From Mytilinidion resinicola (lineage: Eukaryota > Ascomycota > Dothideomycetes > Mytilinidiales > Mytilinidiaceae), in the NCBI RefSeq assembly GCF_010093595.1, contig NW_022985449.1:158917-222916 (forward strand): DNA of 64,000 bases, written 5' to 3'. A program made the translations under genes and the position numbers. The notes below the pieces were generated by a model that ran no database searches, was not told the origin of the DNA, and saw only the letters and a program-made list of their open reading frames with translations. This document shows, piece after piece, positions 19,001-30,892 of this stretch (the stretch's first letter is position 1; every line of letters begins with the position of its first letter).

Positions 19001-20971
19001 TCAATCAAACGTGATCTTCGTAGCTTTCTTCATGTCATCACCTGTATCCTTGTAAAATGCGCCATAGGCCTCATGGGCCTTCTTCTTAACCGTGGTACCG
19101 AACTTCATCAGTTCCTCAGGAACCGGCTGACCCGCAGCTTTCAGGACGTTGATCAACCTAGCAGAGCTATCAGCAAGTGTGATTGTTTGGAAAGTTGTGG
19201 GTCAAACTTACGCGCCAGACAACCCCTTATCCAGTTCCGTGAACAGCGTAATAGCCAGCCCCTCCTTACCCGCACGACCAGTGCGTCCAATCCGATGTAC
19301 ATAGTCTTCCGCGGTCAACGGGAAAGTGACGTTGATAACTACTTTCACCGCCGGAATATCTAGCCCTCTCGCCGCCACATCCGTGGCCACAAGAAGCGGC
19401 ACGCTCCCGTTCTTGAAACTCTCCAAGCTCTTCGTGCGCTGCACTTGACTCAGATCGCCGTGGATACCCGCAACTCTGAAGCCCTTCTGCCTGATGAATC
19501 CCTCGACTCTCGTAGCCTCCTTCTTGTACAGGCAGAAGATAAGGATACGGTCATCCTTGTCTTTTCCGGATTGATATTTCTTGATTAGCTGGAGAAGTCT
19601 GTATTCCTTGTTGCGCGGCTCTACCACCTCCACGATCTGCTGGATACTTTTATTCGCGCGAAGTTCTCCGGATGGATTGTCGCCAATAGCGATCTTAACG
19701 GGGTCTTTCATGAAGGTGGCTGCGAGGTCGCGAACGGAGGTTGGCCAGGTGGCTGTGAACATGAGCGTTTGGCGGACACTTGCGGTGCCGCTGATGATCT
19801 GGCGGATGGCCTCCTCGAAACCTTTGTCCAGCATGCGGTCCGCTTCGTCGAGAACGACATAGCGAGCCTTTCCAAGGGGAGCAGCGTTATCGCTGACGAG
19901 GTCGTTGAGGCGACCAGGTGTAGCGACTACAATGTGAGCGGTCTTGAGAGCGTGGATTTGCGGGTCTCGGGGGACACCACCGTAGACGCAGACGACCTCC
20001 AATCCAGCAGGCGTAGCTAGCTTCACCAATTGCTCGTGAATCTGACTGGCTAGTTCTCGGGTAGGGGAGACAATGACAGCCTGTATGCCTTTGCGCTCGC
20101 TTTTCGGCAAAGAAGTGATGTATCGAATACAAGGAACACCAAAAGCCAGTGTTTTCCCGGACCCAGTCTCAGCCACTCCGATCATATCCCTCCCAGCGAA
20201 AAGCGCTGGCCATGAAGCCGCTTGTATAGGCGTAGGAGACGCGAACCCCGCGAAAGGCGCAAGCTGTGACTTGTCCTTGATAGGCAGATATGAGAATTTC
20301 AGGAGCGGTCGGAAGGTAGGGGTGCTCGACAGCGGGTCGGTGACGGTAATAAAGTTCGCTGTGAGGTAGTTGTCTACCTCCGATTGTGGAAGGGCGCTCA
20401 AGGCGGCATCCTCTGTATAGCTGCCCTCGCTTGCGCTGACACCTGCGGAGGGTGCTGCTTTAGACGGGGTGCTAGAGGAACCGTTCGACACTGCTTTAGC
20501 CGGTGTCAGTGCATCGCTGTCGGACTGTTCCTTGGCCTTCGCAAGCTTCTTCGCCTTCTTTTCAGCTTTTCTCGCAGCTTTCGCCGCCTTCTCTTGTGCC
20601 TCTGTGCCAATCTCGCCTTCGGGGGAGGCATCCACACCATTCTCCTCTTCTGTATCGTTATTCTTTCGTGCCTTCTTCGCTTCCCGCGCTTCCTTCTTCA
20701 CCAGTTTCGCAGCCTTCCGCTCAGCCTTCGAAAGTTTTTTTTCCTCTTGTCCAGCCTCAATTGTGTCATTCAGCTCCAGAGGGGACTCCTCATTGCCCAA
20801 CCCATTTGCTATATCCGCGACTGCGTTTCCATCTCCTGGTACATCTGCGGTGCTGAGCTTGTCGGTGTTGCGCTTGCTCTTGTCCTTTTTACTCTTCTTC
20901 CGTGCGGGTACTTCCGCATTGGTGTGCGAAGCGTCTTCTACGGCGGCGTCCTCGCGAATTCTTTTGCCCAT
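19001..20971 (-). CDS. DBP3: ATP-dependent RNA helicase DBP3
   Basis: Exon 1 19212-20971 and exon 2 19001-19157 (54-bp intron, GTAAGT donor) give 638 residues. Residues 1-190 are a Lys/Glu/Ala-rich nucleolar-type extension. The DEAD-box core follows: Q motif FASPTPIQ (about 243-250), AETGSGKT (267-274), PTRELA (303-308), TPGRL (351-355), DEAD (375-378), TATWP (406-410), then ARGLDIP and [10 protein letters not shown]. The C-terminus [20 protein letters not shown] is typical of Dbp3. In yeast Dbp3 acts in the nucleolus on pre-rRNA processing (ITS1 cleavage steps). All motifs are intact. The join places GLSGA directly before LINVLK, which matches the family and supports the intron. Confidence 0.95.
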
Positions 20972-21701
20972 GGTGAAATATTACGGGGATTAGTGAAGAA
21001 AAGTTGCGAACCACCACTCCGAAAAATGAGACCTGGATATTTTTCTGCCAAGATCGCCGAGATTAGTCCGATTGGTCGAATGATCTCACATCACGTGCTC
21101 TCAAGCTTTAATAGACGATTTTATATCTCCCATGTAGGTGTTAGGCTCGGCGTCATATATAGTGGGAGTCCATCAAAGCACCATCTGAGGTGGCTTAGAG
21201 AGTTTCCATGCTTATCAAAGAACTCTCCAGTGCCTTTCTAACACACTTTCCCATATCTCAGCCTCATACAGTACTAGGGAATAAAGGGTTCATTACACCT
21301 GCTTCACACCGCCTGTGGTGCTTCATCGGACCAATAGGAGCTAGAAGCAACGATTCACAGGTCTAATCTGTATGCACCCTTTCACCACTACCTGCGGTGG
21401 CCCGCAGAGGTTTCATACCTGTCAAAACCAGATCCTCACCTCCTTCAAATCGCCCATACCCCCTTAGATCACTCCAAGTAGCGTTAAAGTAGTGTACACA
21501 GACCAGTATCCCGTCGTACCTACCTCATCCACCCCTTCCTACCCAAACAAGCAAGAGCAAACAAGTCATCCGCAGCTCACCACTCCAACCTTTCTCTCCC
21601 CTTCCCTCCTCTCTTCCCCACCCATCCCACGCCAAACAACACCCACTACACAATCAATCAATCCATCGTCTACCCACCGCACACCATCACCAAGCACCAA
21701 A
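20972..21701. other. Divergent intergenic region, DBP3 and the gene at 21702
   Basis: 730 bp between opposite start codons. The part near 21702 is C/T-rich (CCTTCCCTCCTCTCTTCCCC), a common feature of strong fungal leaders. No gene, repeat or RNA was recognised. Confidence 0.5.
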
Positions 21702-22314
21702 ATGGTCAACCCAGCCATCAAAGAACTCATGGACGAGACCATGGCGCGCGGCAACATCCCGCCGCCCTCGAAGAAGCCCGAGGTGCGCACCCTCTCCACC
21801 CCGTTTCACCCCTTTACCCATTGCCCATCTCCTCCTCTCCCATCTCCCCTCCTTGCCCTCCCTCCTTCCCACCCCCCTAACCCCATCCCAGACCGACGTC
21901 GCCACCGACACCAAAGCGGCCACGCCACCCCCCACCCTCGCCGACTCCGTAACCGCAGCCGTGGGCCGCGCCAAAGAAGCCGTCGACGAAGTCACCTCAT
22001 CCGCAGCCACGGCCGCACAGAAGGCGCTCGACAAGCTCGAGATCGGCGGTGAGGAGGGCGGGATCGTCGGGGGCGATGGCGTTATCGGTCAGTTTCCATT
22101 TACTCCCTCCTCCCCTTAGTTGGTATTCAGGCTGACGCTGAGGGGCGTTGTAGGAGCACCGCTGCAGGGGATTGGCAACAGTTCGAGCGAGACGGCTGCT
22201 GAAGAGAAGGGCGCGGGTAAGGGTAAGGCGAAGGCGAAGGCTGAGGAGGGCGATGGGGAGGAGAAGGGGGTTGGTGGGCAGGAGAATGTGGGGAGGCTTA
22301 GGGGTGGAGAGTGA
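21702..22314 (+). CDS. Uncharacterised hydrophilic Ala/Lys/Glu-rich protein, three exons
   Basis: Exons 21702-21782, 21892-22087 and 22154-22314 (introns of 109 and 66 bp; CCCTAACCC branch site in the first) give 145 residues. The start is MVNPAIKELMDETMARGNIP. The middle has an amphipathic Ala-rich helix (SVTAAVGRAKEAVDEVTSSA, then ATAAQKALDKL), and the C-terminus is low-complexity Lys/Glu/Gly (KGAGKGKAKAKAEEGDGEE). Such composition recalls LEA-like or stress-related disordered proteins, but no domain can be named. Frame, splice phases and the C/T-rich leader support a real, possibly well expressed gene. Confidence 0.7.
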
Positions 22315-23399
22315 AGCGGCTGCTGAGTGAGAGGGAAGAGGGAGGAGGGAGGAGGGAGTAGGGAACGGTGGGGATTGGGGGGGTTATGAGATGGTATTGG
22401 AACTCGAAGCCATGATACGGGTGTGAAAGGGATACAGATAATAAACGAACTTGCCAGTGGCCTGAGGTAGCCTCGTTCATTATGAAAGAAAGGAAGTGCT
22501 ACGTCGTGAGTGTGCAATACTAGGCCTATAAGTATGGATACACGGGTATCCCACTGCTTGAGTGCTACATACTTTTGGAAGCCGGACGGCACTGTCAGGA
22601 GGACTCTCACCGGAAGGCAGCTGGCCAGTGAAGAGCCTGGACGTAGCCCAGATCCCGCTGCAAAGAACTTGACATCGCACCCGGATTTCTGAAGCCTCAT
22701 GGGGGACACCCCAAGCAGTGTCAAAGCAATGTGCACAGAACCAATGACCTGCCTCTGCATGAGTACGTGTTAGCGCTTAAGCGCCCACGTGTCGGCAGCT
22801 CGGAACACTTATTCCATCATCGCTCGCGCTCTCCCGCTCACTTCGGCAAGTCTTGGCCGCCGCCAAGGCGGCTCAAAGGTGTTGAGTCGGGGAAACCTCA
22901 ATTTTGAGACCTTGCAGCGCGACGACCACCTTTCTGGCTATAACTCAACAACCACAGTCCCTAGAACAGAAACAAAACCGGGAGGAGATTCGTCTAGCCC
23001 AGGAGTAATTTTGGGGGAAGTTTTAGGAAGAAATTATGTGGCCTCGTTGAGATAGAGGGGGTGCGGTGGCTTGCGCCTAGCAGAAATCGCACGATTTTAC
23101 CTATGTTTTGGCACGCAGCGTGTGGATGTAGATGAGGATGAGTTTGAGGACGAGTACGAATATAAGGTTGAACATGAATATAAGTATGAGTATGAGCATG
23201 AGTATGATATCAAAGTATGAGTAGCGTTGTCGTAAAATCCGTCCGTCCCAAAGATGATAAGAAAAGGAAGAGAAACCCGCTCTACCTCTCCACAGCTTGC
23301 TCGAAAAGCACAAAAACGCCCGCTCTCCATTTAATCATCTACAATTATGCCTTCCTATATTGCCATCCCCAACAAACGCCTTCACTACTGCCATACACT
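22315..23399. other. Intergenic region with period-6 GATGAG-type repeat
   Basis: About 1.1 kb without a convincing gene. An open frame from 22789 has only a GTG start. Positions 23121-23223 are a degenerate 6-bp repeat (GATGAG, TATGAG, CATGAG words). The remainder is unremarkable. Confidence 0.5.
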
Positions 23400-25238
23400 T
23401 CACGCCTCGCCATACACCACACTCCCACTCCCCACGCTCCCGCTCATATCCCAGAAATTCCGGTTCCGTCCACTCCCGCCACTCCGTTTGCTCTTCTTCG
23501 TGCTCTGGCTCGCGCAACTGCTCCCAGTCCGCTGATTCCCGCTCGCACTCCGCAGCACCGGGTTGCGCAGCGCCAGACTCGGCGCCGCCGGCGTATGGCT
23601 ATGGAGGTAGTGATGCCGGTGTAGCAGATCCCTTCGCCTGTTCCCCGACTGCTGGGACGCGGCAGCCCGAGAGACGAGGGGGTGGTGCTGGCGGATCAAG
23701 GCAGCCCGACGCGCGGAGACGAGTTCGGACGCCATGCCCGCCGGGTCTGCTGGGGCGGAGCTACTGCGTGGGCCTAAAGGGGCGCGGCGGGTGGGAATGG
23801 AGGGGCGGGAAGAAAAGCGGGTGGTGAGGTAGTTGAAGACCATTTTGACATCCAGCTCGCGCTCCCAGTACTCGCGGTCCTGCTGGGTGCGGACGAGGTC
23901 TTCGGCGGTGGTAGAAGTGGGGCGTTGGTGTTGGCGGAAGGACTCGAGGAGGTCGGTCTCTTCTTCCTCTTCGATTCCCCAGAGGGAGGCGTCGCTGTAG
24001 GTGGTTTGCTTTTGGAGAGTGGGGGCGAAGATGGCGGCTGTGGGTGAGGGTATGGAGGATTGAGTTGTTGTGAGTGGAGAGTTTTCAAGGTTTGCGGTTT
24101 GAAGAGGTGGGAGGGAGAGGCCGGCGTATGAGGGGGTTTCTTGGGTGCGGAGGTAGGTGCTGAATGCGCCTGGATGCTCTGAGAGCTGGTGGACGAGGAC
24201 GCCGAGCTCGCGGGCTATTCGCTCTAGGAGCCGATGTTCCCATGGGTCCCCAGAGAATGGAGTATCTTGGATATCCGCAAGCACAGTCTCCGTGACACTC
24301 TTAGTGTCTGGAATAGAAGCTGATTCAGGGGTGGCCTCCAGGGGCAAGGATTCCCCAAAAATGACAGAGAGAATGTTTTCGTCGATGCCCATCAGATCGT
24401 GGATGATTCGCCTCGTAAAACGTTGCAGGAAAGAGAGATTTTCCGTGTTGTCTTCGGACGAATGCTGAACTTCTTGCTGTGCCCCTGATGTAGTAGACCT
24501 TGCCCGAGATGAAGCCTGCTCCTCTTGGGCTGTGCTACTCCTAGCGGCACTCACCAAGCTCATCCTCCTCCGCCGACGTGTCTCCCTCTCGATTTCTTCC
24601 AATAGAGCCTTACTTTGTTCTAACCTCCATTTCTCGATCCTCAGTCTCCGGTTATCTTCATGATCGAGCTCCTCGGTCTCCTCTAACGCGTCCAGCCTCC
24701 TCTGAACACTCGATCTCCGCCGCTGATGTGCCCGCCTCCGTGGACTCGATCGCTCAAATTGCCATAACTGCTCCTGGATAGTAGACCCATCTGCCTGGAA
24801 TGTACCGAGGCCATCGTGAGTGGGCAACACCGTCTCTCCGCTTTGTATCAACCTCCTCGACGGGGCGCTATATTCCGACGGCTCATGAAAGGCGTGTAAC
24901 CCATCATCCAGACTATCTAATTCGCCCTCCTCCTCCAAGTCGGTGCCCTGGCATGTGAAGTTGTCGTCATCTTGGTCGGAGCGAGCCGCAGTGTCGAGAG
25001 AGCCAAAGTCACTGAAGCGGGACAGGCCAAGGGTGCGAGGTGTTCGTTCGGTCGAAGTAGTTTGTGTACGCGCGGTAGTCGAAGGGGCGGTGGGGGAGAA
25101 AAGGACCCATTCCTCCGAGTCCTCTAGGGGCCGCTTGCGCTGCGGAGAGGGGGCGGTCTCGAGAGGAGCTGGCTGTTCAGGCTCATGGTAGGATAGCTGG
25201 CGCGACTGCTGCGGGCGGTGGTGCTGGCGAAAGGCCAT
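23400..25238 (-). CDS. Uncharacterised protein, 612 residues, mostly disordered
   Basis: Single long frame from MAFRQHHRPQQSRQ. It is rich in Ser, Arg, Glu and Gln with few hydrophobic stretches. Two parts look ordered: an Arg/Glu-rich coiled-coil stretch at about residues 160-230 (RRLDALEETEELDHEDNRRL) and a hydrophobic helix region FLQRFTRRIIHDLMGIDENI at about 273-292. Near the C-terminus YWERELDVKMVFNYL (about 459-473) is another likely helical, possibly conserved block. No signal peptide or known domain is recognised. The length of the frame and its contrast with the opposite strand support a real gene; an undetected small intron near the 3' end cannot be excluded. Confidence 0.7.
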   Translation of the reverse strand: MAFRQHHRPQQSRQLSYHEPEQPAPLETAPSPQRKRPLEDSEEWVLFSPTAPSTTARTQTTSTERTPRTLGLSRFSDFGSLDTAARSDQDDDNFTCQGTDLEEEGELDSLDDGLHAFHEPSEYSAPSRRLIQSGETVLPTHDGLGTFQADGSTIQEQLWQFERSSPRRRAHQRRRSSVQRRLDALEETEELDHEDNRRLRIEKWRLEQSKALLEEIERETRRRRRMSLVSAARSSTAQEEQASSRARSTTSGAQQEVQHSSEDNTENLSFLQRFTRRIIHDLMGIDENILSVIFGESLPLEATPESASIPDTKSVTETVLADIQDTPFSGDPWEHRLLERIARELGVLVHQLSEHPGAFSTYLRTQETPSYAGLSLPPLQTANLENSPLTTTQSSIPSPTAAIFAPTLQKQTTYSDASLWGIEEEEETDLLESFRQHQRPTSTTAEDLVRTQQDREYWERELDVKMVFNYLTTRFSSRPSIPTRRAPLGPRSSSAPADPAGMASELVSARRAALIRQHHPLVSRAAASQQSGNRRRDLLHRHHYLHSHTPAAPSLALRNPVLRSASGNQRTGSSCASQSTKKSKRSGGSGRNRNFWDMSGSVGSGSVVYGEA

Positions 25239-26903
25239 GATTGTGTCTGCTGGAGCTGGAACGGGCCCAGTCCTTCTGAGGTCGCTGTCTCAGCGGGACT
25301 GAGATCGGGCGAGGGATGCGGAGAGGGGGAATGGATCGCCGAGAGCTGAGATATTAGTCCGGCCGCGCGACAGAGAGACGCGGTCAACAGCAAGCACAAG
25401 GCAGGGCGAAGGTCGTCGCAAAGGGCTGTTGGGACCGGATGTCGTCAGAATGCTAGCTGGTGGTGCCAGATGACTTGTACTTCGCAGGGATGCCCTCTCG
25501 GCAGGATGATGATGTCGTCGCGATAGGAGCGGGAAGGGAGTCGAAACAAAGGCAGCAAAGGAGGAATATCTAGGTGGGTAAAGATGTAGGTAGCAGGCAG
25601 GCAAATAACTGAGGCGGTCTATATTAGGAGGGTATGCAGGGAGGGTAAGACAGCCTCAGGGGTGGGCTTGACGCGCTGGACACAGAGCTGATGATGAGCC
25701 ATATGCTGCACGATAAGGCCCTTATCTGACGCCCCGTCGTTGCGAGCGTCTCTCTTGACCTCCATCTATTGCTCATTATTACTCCGAGCACTATGCATTC
25801 ATCGCATTACTCTTGCGACTAAAGGCCGCGGCAACGAGCAGAATCTTGCAAAGCCGACTCTTCGGCATTCTCTCGCAGTACCTATGAACATGTTATGTCG
25901 TATCAGCCTCTCGCGCCAAACACACCACATAAGGCCTCCCATGCACCCATGCTCCGATGCCGCTATCACTAAGCCTTACGACGCTGCACGACGCCTGATT
26001 ACTTTAGTGTTTCGGCAGCCTTTCTGTGACGTTTAGCTTGCGGGAGAATCAGGAAGGAAGAGAAACAAACGCGAGCGGGACAGAAAGACAGTAGAGCATC
26101 AGAAGGGCTCGCACTGACGGCCATGTCTTGCCGTCAACTGAGACGCGATGCATCATTAACGATGCACCAGCTCTATCAAAGCACCGCCGAACAACGTTCC
26201 GAACGATTAGCTTTTAGATCGGTCAGACGTCCTTTAAGCGTATACCCCTTCATGCTGGCGTCCTAGAACTTAATCCTTGCTCTCTTAGCATGCCAAATTC
26301 GAGACGCTCTGAATTAGAGCATAGAATGAGGGCAAGTTACGATGTGTGAAGAACCATGGATAAGAGTAAGGCCGTGCGGTTTACGACTCTGGTATACTAT
26401 TGCAAGACACTTCAACCAGACTATGTGACATTCAGATCCTAGATCCACCCTGATTTGAGACCGTCTATTTGTCGCAGTTCTAATTCCCAGCTTAAAGTCA
26501 AAGTCCTATAATGCTCTATATCACAGCGTCTGGACAACGAGCTTTGTTAATCGGGCAACCTCTCGTGGAAGCTCTTCAATACACTCTGTACTCAACACCG
26601 TTCTCAACACCGTTCTCACTACAAAATTCGCTAAAGGCTAGCGTTCACGTGAGAGTCGATTGGATGCCAGCATGTTTGAGTATAGAAAAGGGGTATCGTA
26701 TCTGCAATTCTGTCTTTCTAGGTATACACTCGAAACGCCTTCTGGGTATCCTGGTATCCGTAGCGAGGTATTTGTTCAGTCTGTAATCTGTCGGTAGGAA
26801 CAAAGCAATGCTCACGCGCCTGGCGCCACCTGCCACGAACACCAATTCCAACCCGCGCCCGCTAAAGGAGTGTCATGAAAAATCGTCCACGATTCATCAT
26901 CCA
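25239..26903. other. 1.7-kb intergenic region without recognised gene
   Basis: Upstream of the 612-residue gene and downstream of the VPS62-like gene. Small frames (25740-26036 from TTG, 26511-26786) lack codon bias and motifs. A 12-bp word CTCAACACCGTT is tandemly doubled near 26590. No RNA gene was identified. Confidence 0.45.
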
Positions 26904-28895
26904 TCAGGTCTCGTGCTCAAGCTCTTCAGGCCCGACGAACCTCTTCACGTCCTCTTCGCTCATCTCCTCACCCTCGCCCACGCCTTCAAATCGCTTCAGC
27001 CGTCGATTATCCGACGGCCCGATATAGCTCTTGACCAAGCATTCGTTGTTCCCCTGGCATATCCTCGTGCGGCCGAGGTTCTTGAATCGCGGACCCAGAG
27101 GGCCGTTGACATAGTGATATTGCCCCACAAAGCGATATTGGCGCGGGTCGTCAAGGGGGTAGAACTTGTCCCCCCAGTGACCGATGAAATAAAACCACTC
27201 CGTCGGCGCGAGGGGCGTGACGTTGGAGCTTCGGAGAGTGTCGTTGACGTAGTCGTAGGTATAGGCGTGAGAGTTCAGAAGGGGGTCCCAGAGGGGACCA
27301 CGGTCAGTCACGTCGTGGAGGAGGCCACCAGGGAGGACGTAGGGGTGGGTGCCGGCGGTGGCGTACATGGCGTGGGTTCCAGTTGCAGAGTAGGCGACTG
27401 GCTATGGTTTGGGTTAGCTTTCTGTCTGTCCATAGCCCGAATAATGGCGAAAGTTGCAACATACCCTCTTTCCGATCTTTTCAACTGCTTCGTAGCTGTA
27501 AGCGTCGCCAAAATTGTGCTCGCTGAAAAAGACCGCCTTTGGCTTGCCGTTGTGAAATCGGATAACTGTGTGCTCCCAATCACCGACATGGTTCCCGAAC
27601 CGCACGTTGAGCACTACGTTGCCGAGATTGTAGCTGTAGAAGAAGAACCAGAAGGCGTCGACCACGCCCTCGCCTTTGTCGACTACGACGAGCACAGCAG
27701 GCGCATCGCTACGACCACCAACCGTCCGCTTGCCCCGGCGGCGAAGAGCCTCGGGGCGCAAGTCCTCACTCTCATCCTCATCCTCGTCGTCTACTAGCTC
27801 TTCGCCTTCCGGCGTCTCGACTGGCACTTTGGATGACTCCCCTCCCGATTTCGGGGCAGGCCTTATGCCACCTTGGTCCCTTGTGCTTCCGATGCCGACA
27901 TCGTACCACTTCTCACGCTCATCATTAGGGACCTCGCCGTCGATTCGGCCGTCCCATTCTGCCCAAGGCTGTGCCTGCTCGTCAGGGTCTCCCGGTCGGT
28001 TGGGGATGTTGATGGCACTCCCCAGCCATTCCGGGCGCTCTTCGACGTTGTCGTCGCTCTGAAGGTAGACAAATCGACCCCAGGCGTTCAATTCGTCAAG
28101 GTTCGTCAGAGTTGGGTGGTCAGATTTCGCTTGTAATGGCGTATAGTTAAGATGAGGCGTGGTGTGAATAAGGTGTTCCGCTATGTCACTAGGCCAGAAC
28201 TGCTCTCCCGAGTAGAGGTATACATATGGTGCATACTCTAGGACGTATTGGGGCACCTCGCGTAGCACACGCTCGTCGTCGGACCAGTCCTCAGGGCGCG
28301 ATTTGCCGCTCGTCCAAAAGGAGCTGAGGTCGTCCGCGTCGACAACTGGCGCCTGCTGCTTCCTGGAAGCTTTCACGTTATGACCAACCCATCCGGCTTT
28401 GTTGAGATGGGCCAGCCCGCAGAACCCAAACCAGTTGCATGCCTTTCTGTCCAGCCAGGAATGAGACGATGCAACCCACTGCTTCTCATCCAAACGTTCG
28501 GAATATGGTGTGAGCTTCTCGAAGAGCGAGCGCTGGTAGAATTGGGAAAAGGTGAATAGACTTAGCAAAGTCGAGACGATAGCGATTGGCGCTCTCCGAC
28601 CCTTCATCTGGGAATCAGAGCAGTCGGATGGCCCGCCGACTGAGAGAGCTTGTGGCGGGGGGGCTTGCCCAGGTACTTTACGCAAATAATCGTGTACGGG
28701 TACGTCTATAGTCGGTTGGAGAGATGCCTGGGAGGCGGCCGGCGCAACAATGTCGTTGTAAGGCGCAGGAGGAGAGAGAGGCGCTACCGGAGCGAATGTT
28801 GGCAGAACTGCGGAAGCAATGGAGGTCGGTGGGGTGGGGAGGAGCTCATGGAGCGGCGCCTGGCCGAGGCCATGGTGGTAAGGCACGAGAGGCAC
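26904..28895 (-). CDS. VPS62-like protein
   Basis: Exon 1 27465-28895 and exon 2 26904-27401 (63-bp intron, GTATGT donor) give 642 residues; the join produces KRPVAYSATGTHAMYATAG. One membrane segment lies at about residues 102-120 (APIAIVSTLLSLFTFSQF) after a Pro-rich N-terminus. The large domain has the hallmarks of the Vps62/Tda6 family: YAPYVYLYSGEQFWPSDI, FWFFFYSYN, NHVGDWEHTVIRF, SEHNFGDAY and WFYFIGHWGDK. An acidic insert (DDEDEDESEDLRPE) lies inside the domain. In yeast VPS62 mutants missort vacuolar proteins, but the biochemical role is unknown. The single N-terminal segment suggests a type II membrane protein of the endomembrane system (inference). Confidence 0.85.
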
Positions 28896-29857
28896 TGGAC
28901 AAGCAGCAGCATGTGGTTAGCACAATGACCAATTCGACACGATGGGGCAGCATGACAAGTACTCGGTGAAGAAAGTGCTAGGCCGACGCTTCCGGAGTGG
29001 ATGACAAAAGCTTATCGCCGATGCCAGCGAGGCGAAGGCACGGGAATCTGTGTTGCTAGTGGAAGCGCCGGAAGATCGACGGCCAGGAAGAGCGGGCAGC
29101 AGCAGCACTATTGACAGCCTCTCGGGCGAGAATCGGGCTGCAAAGGGTGCAGTCGGAACAGCTCCCAGGAGGGCGTGTGGGCGTGCGGGCGTGCGGGCGT
29201 GCAGGCGTGCAGGCGTGCAGAGAGTGCCCAGGTGATGATGGAGTGACGGCGAGAGGGGGGGTGGAGGGTGCCCAGAAGAGAGCTCCCGAGCAGAGCTCCC
29301 GAGCAGAGCTCCCGCGGGCGCTGTTTCGGAGACGGGCGGAAGAGCACTCACTGATATGTCACGTCCACGGGTTGGCCCCAGCGGAGTCCTGGGTGCGCCG
29401 CTGCGTTGGGCGGTGTATGGGGAGGAGGAATGGCGGTGTCGCGCGCATCTGCAGCAAGAATGAGATGATTTGTGTCTTGTCGCAGCTTGAGGGGGATGGC
29501 CAGCGAAGGCAGCTTATGATGTGGCGGGCTGAAACCAGCGGCTCTCCTCCGAGTGCCCAGCGATTCGTGGATTCCACGGCGGAGCAGTCACGTGCTTGGG
29601 CCGGGCAAGTTTGACGTCAGCGGCACTCGCGGAATGTTCAGGCGGGTAAACCTTCATGGTGCAGAGTCCTAGGAGCTCTTCACTGACAAAAAGGAGGCGA
29701 ATAGCTTCATGGCTGACGAGATGAATCGCCAGCGGGAACAGTCGGGTTGCAACTGTGACATTACCTCCGTAACAGCACCGCATCCACCGGCAAACTCTGA
29801 ATTCTGACTCTCAAGCTTCCACACACTCACTAATCAATATCTACCGTAAAACCGACA
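28896..29857. other. Divergent intergenic region with GC-rich minisatellites
   Basis: 962 bp between the VPS62-like and TFIIIC-subunit start codons. It holds two tandem arrays: six 8-bp units GCGTGCGG/GCGTGCAG (29172-29220) and nearly three 13-bp units AGAGCTCCCGAGC (29279-29314). Long frames on both strands here follow the repeats and the high GC and are not credible genes. Confidence 0.6.
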
Positions 29858-30892
29858 ATGGATACCCCCGACGACGATGAATGGGAGTATGAGTACGATG
29901 AGAACGAGACGGAGGAGTTCTACGTGACCCTCGACCTGTCCGGCATCCTCCCCACAGGCCAGGAAGGCATCGATCCAGCATACATCCCGTCCGAGGACCG
30001 ACCCCGCACAGGCCGTCCCTCGTACAAGAAGACTAAGTCAAAAACAACAGTGACGGCAGCCAGCCGGCTAGCAGCACAGGCCTCAGCTCCCGAACTAGCT
30101 CCACAGAGCGAGACAGACACTCTCGACTCAAGCCGCATCCAGATAGTAGATCTGCACACCTCAACTCCCCTCATCGCGTACCAAGGCCAGCTCCTGAGCT
30201 GCCACTGGGCTTCTACCGTTGGAACCGACATGCTATTCGCAAAGCAGGACCCAGATGCAGACTCGCACCACGCTCCGTTAAGGACGGTAGCTCCGTTCGA
30301 TCTCCTTGGGCTTAGCTCCACCAAGCTGATGGCATCTACCGCTCAGCTGCGGTCTCGAGATAACCGTCCAGTGATTGAGAAAGATCCATCTCCGTTTCCG
30401 GACCAGGCGGCGCGTAGGAGGTCATCGGGTACCCTTAGCACGAGCGGCGCTAATCGTCAACTCAAAACCTCGAAAGCGAGGATCAATCAACAAAACTTCC
30501 TGAGTCGGCTGGGCGCTGCCAATGCGAAGAGGAAGAGGGATGATGAATCGACCATGGGCTTGCCGATGAGGAGCGGTAGACATGCTTTCGTGAGAGAAGG
30601 CGAATCGCCGGAAGATACGTCAAGCTCAGACGCAATTTTTTCAATGCCAGATGGAAATACGGCTGTAGCAGAAACGGAACTAGCCGAAAGCAGGTCAATT
30701 TCAGGCCCACACCCCTTGGTAACCGGTGGAGACGTGGTAGAGGTCGAATCAGTAGAGGACAGGCCACTCTCAGTTCCAACGCCTTCAGTAGCCGACGGAG
30801 ATACGATCATGACAGAAGTCGAATCGGCGAGGGCTGCCTGGACAGCAGATACTCAGCCGCCACTACCTGTCCAGCAAGAAGGAAGTTCCTGA
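29858..30892 (+). CDS. TFIIIC subunit with triple-barrel domain (Tfc7/GTF3C6-like)
   Basis: 344 residues, single exon. The N-terminus WEYEYDENETEEFYVTLDL, a Lys-rich spacer, and IQIVDLHTSTPLIAYQGQLLSCHWASTVGTDMLFAK (residues about 97-132) match the TFIIIC triple-barrel fold found in yeast Tfc7 and human GTF3C6. The remaining two thirds are disordered and Ser/Pro/Glu-rich. TFIIIC binds internal A and B boxes of tRNA genes and recruits TFIIIB for RNA polymerase III. There is no intron, and the frame runs cleanly to TGA at 30892. The long tail is not part of the core fold and may differ between species. Confidence 0.8.
   Translation: MDTPDDDEWEYEYDENETEEFYVTLDLSGILPTGQEGIDPAYIPSEDRPRTGRPSYKKTKSKTTVTAASRLAAQASAPELAPQSETDTLDSSRIQIVDLHTSTPLIAYQGQLLSCHWASTVGTDMLFAKQDPDADSHHAPLRTVAPFDLLGLSSTKLMASTAQLRSRDNRPVIEKDPSPFPDQAARRRSSGTLSTSGANRQLKTSKARINQQNFLSRLGAANAKRKRDDESTMGLPMRSGRHAFVREGESPEDTSSSDAIFSMPDGNTAVAETELAESRSISGPHPLVTGGDVVEVESVEDRPLSVPTPSVADGDTIMTEVESARAAWTADTQPPLPVQQEGSS

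Noticed and set aside
20384..21241. 285-codon plus-strand frame opposite DBP3
   Set aside because: It lies antisense to the Lys/Ala-rich DBP3 N-terminus and gives a Leu/Arg-rich product without motifs; DBP3 has all helicase motifs.
22789..23055. 88-codon plus-strand frame
   Set aside because: Only a GTG start, no motif, no splice continuation.
26808..27797. 329-codon plus-strand frame opposite the VPS62-like gene
   Set aside because: Mirror of conserved VPS62 coding sequence; no recognised domain.
28917..29614. Frames of 144 and 167 codons between the VPS62-like and TFIIIC genes
   Set aside because: They coincide with GC-rich tandem repeats and low complexity on both strands.
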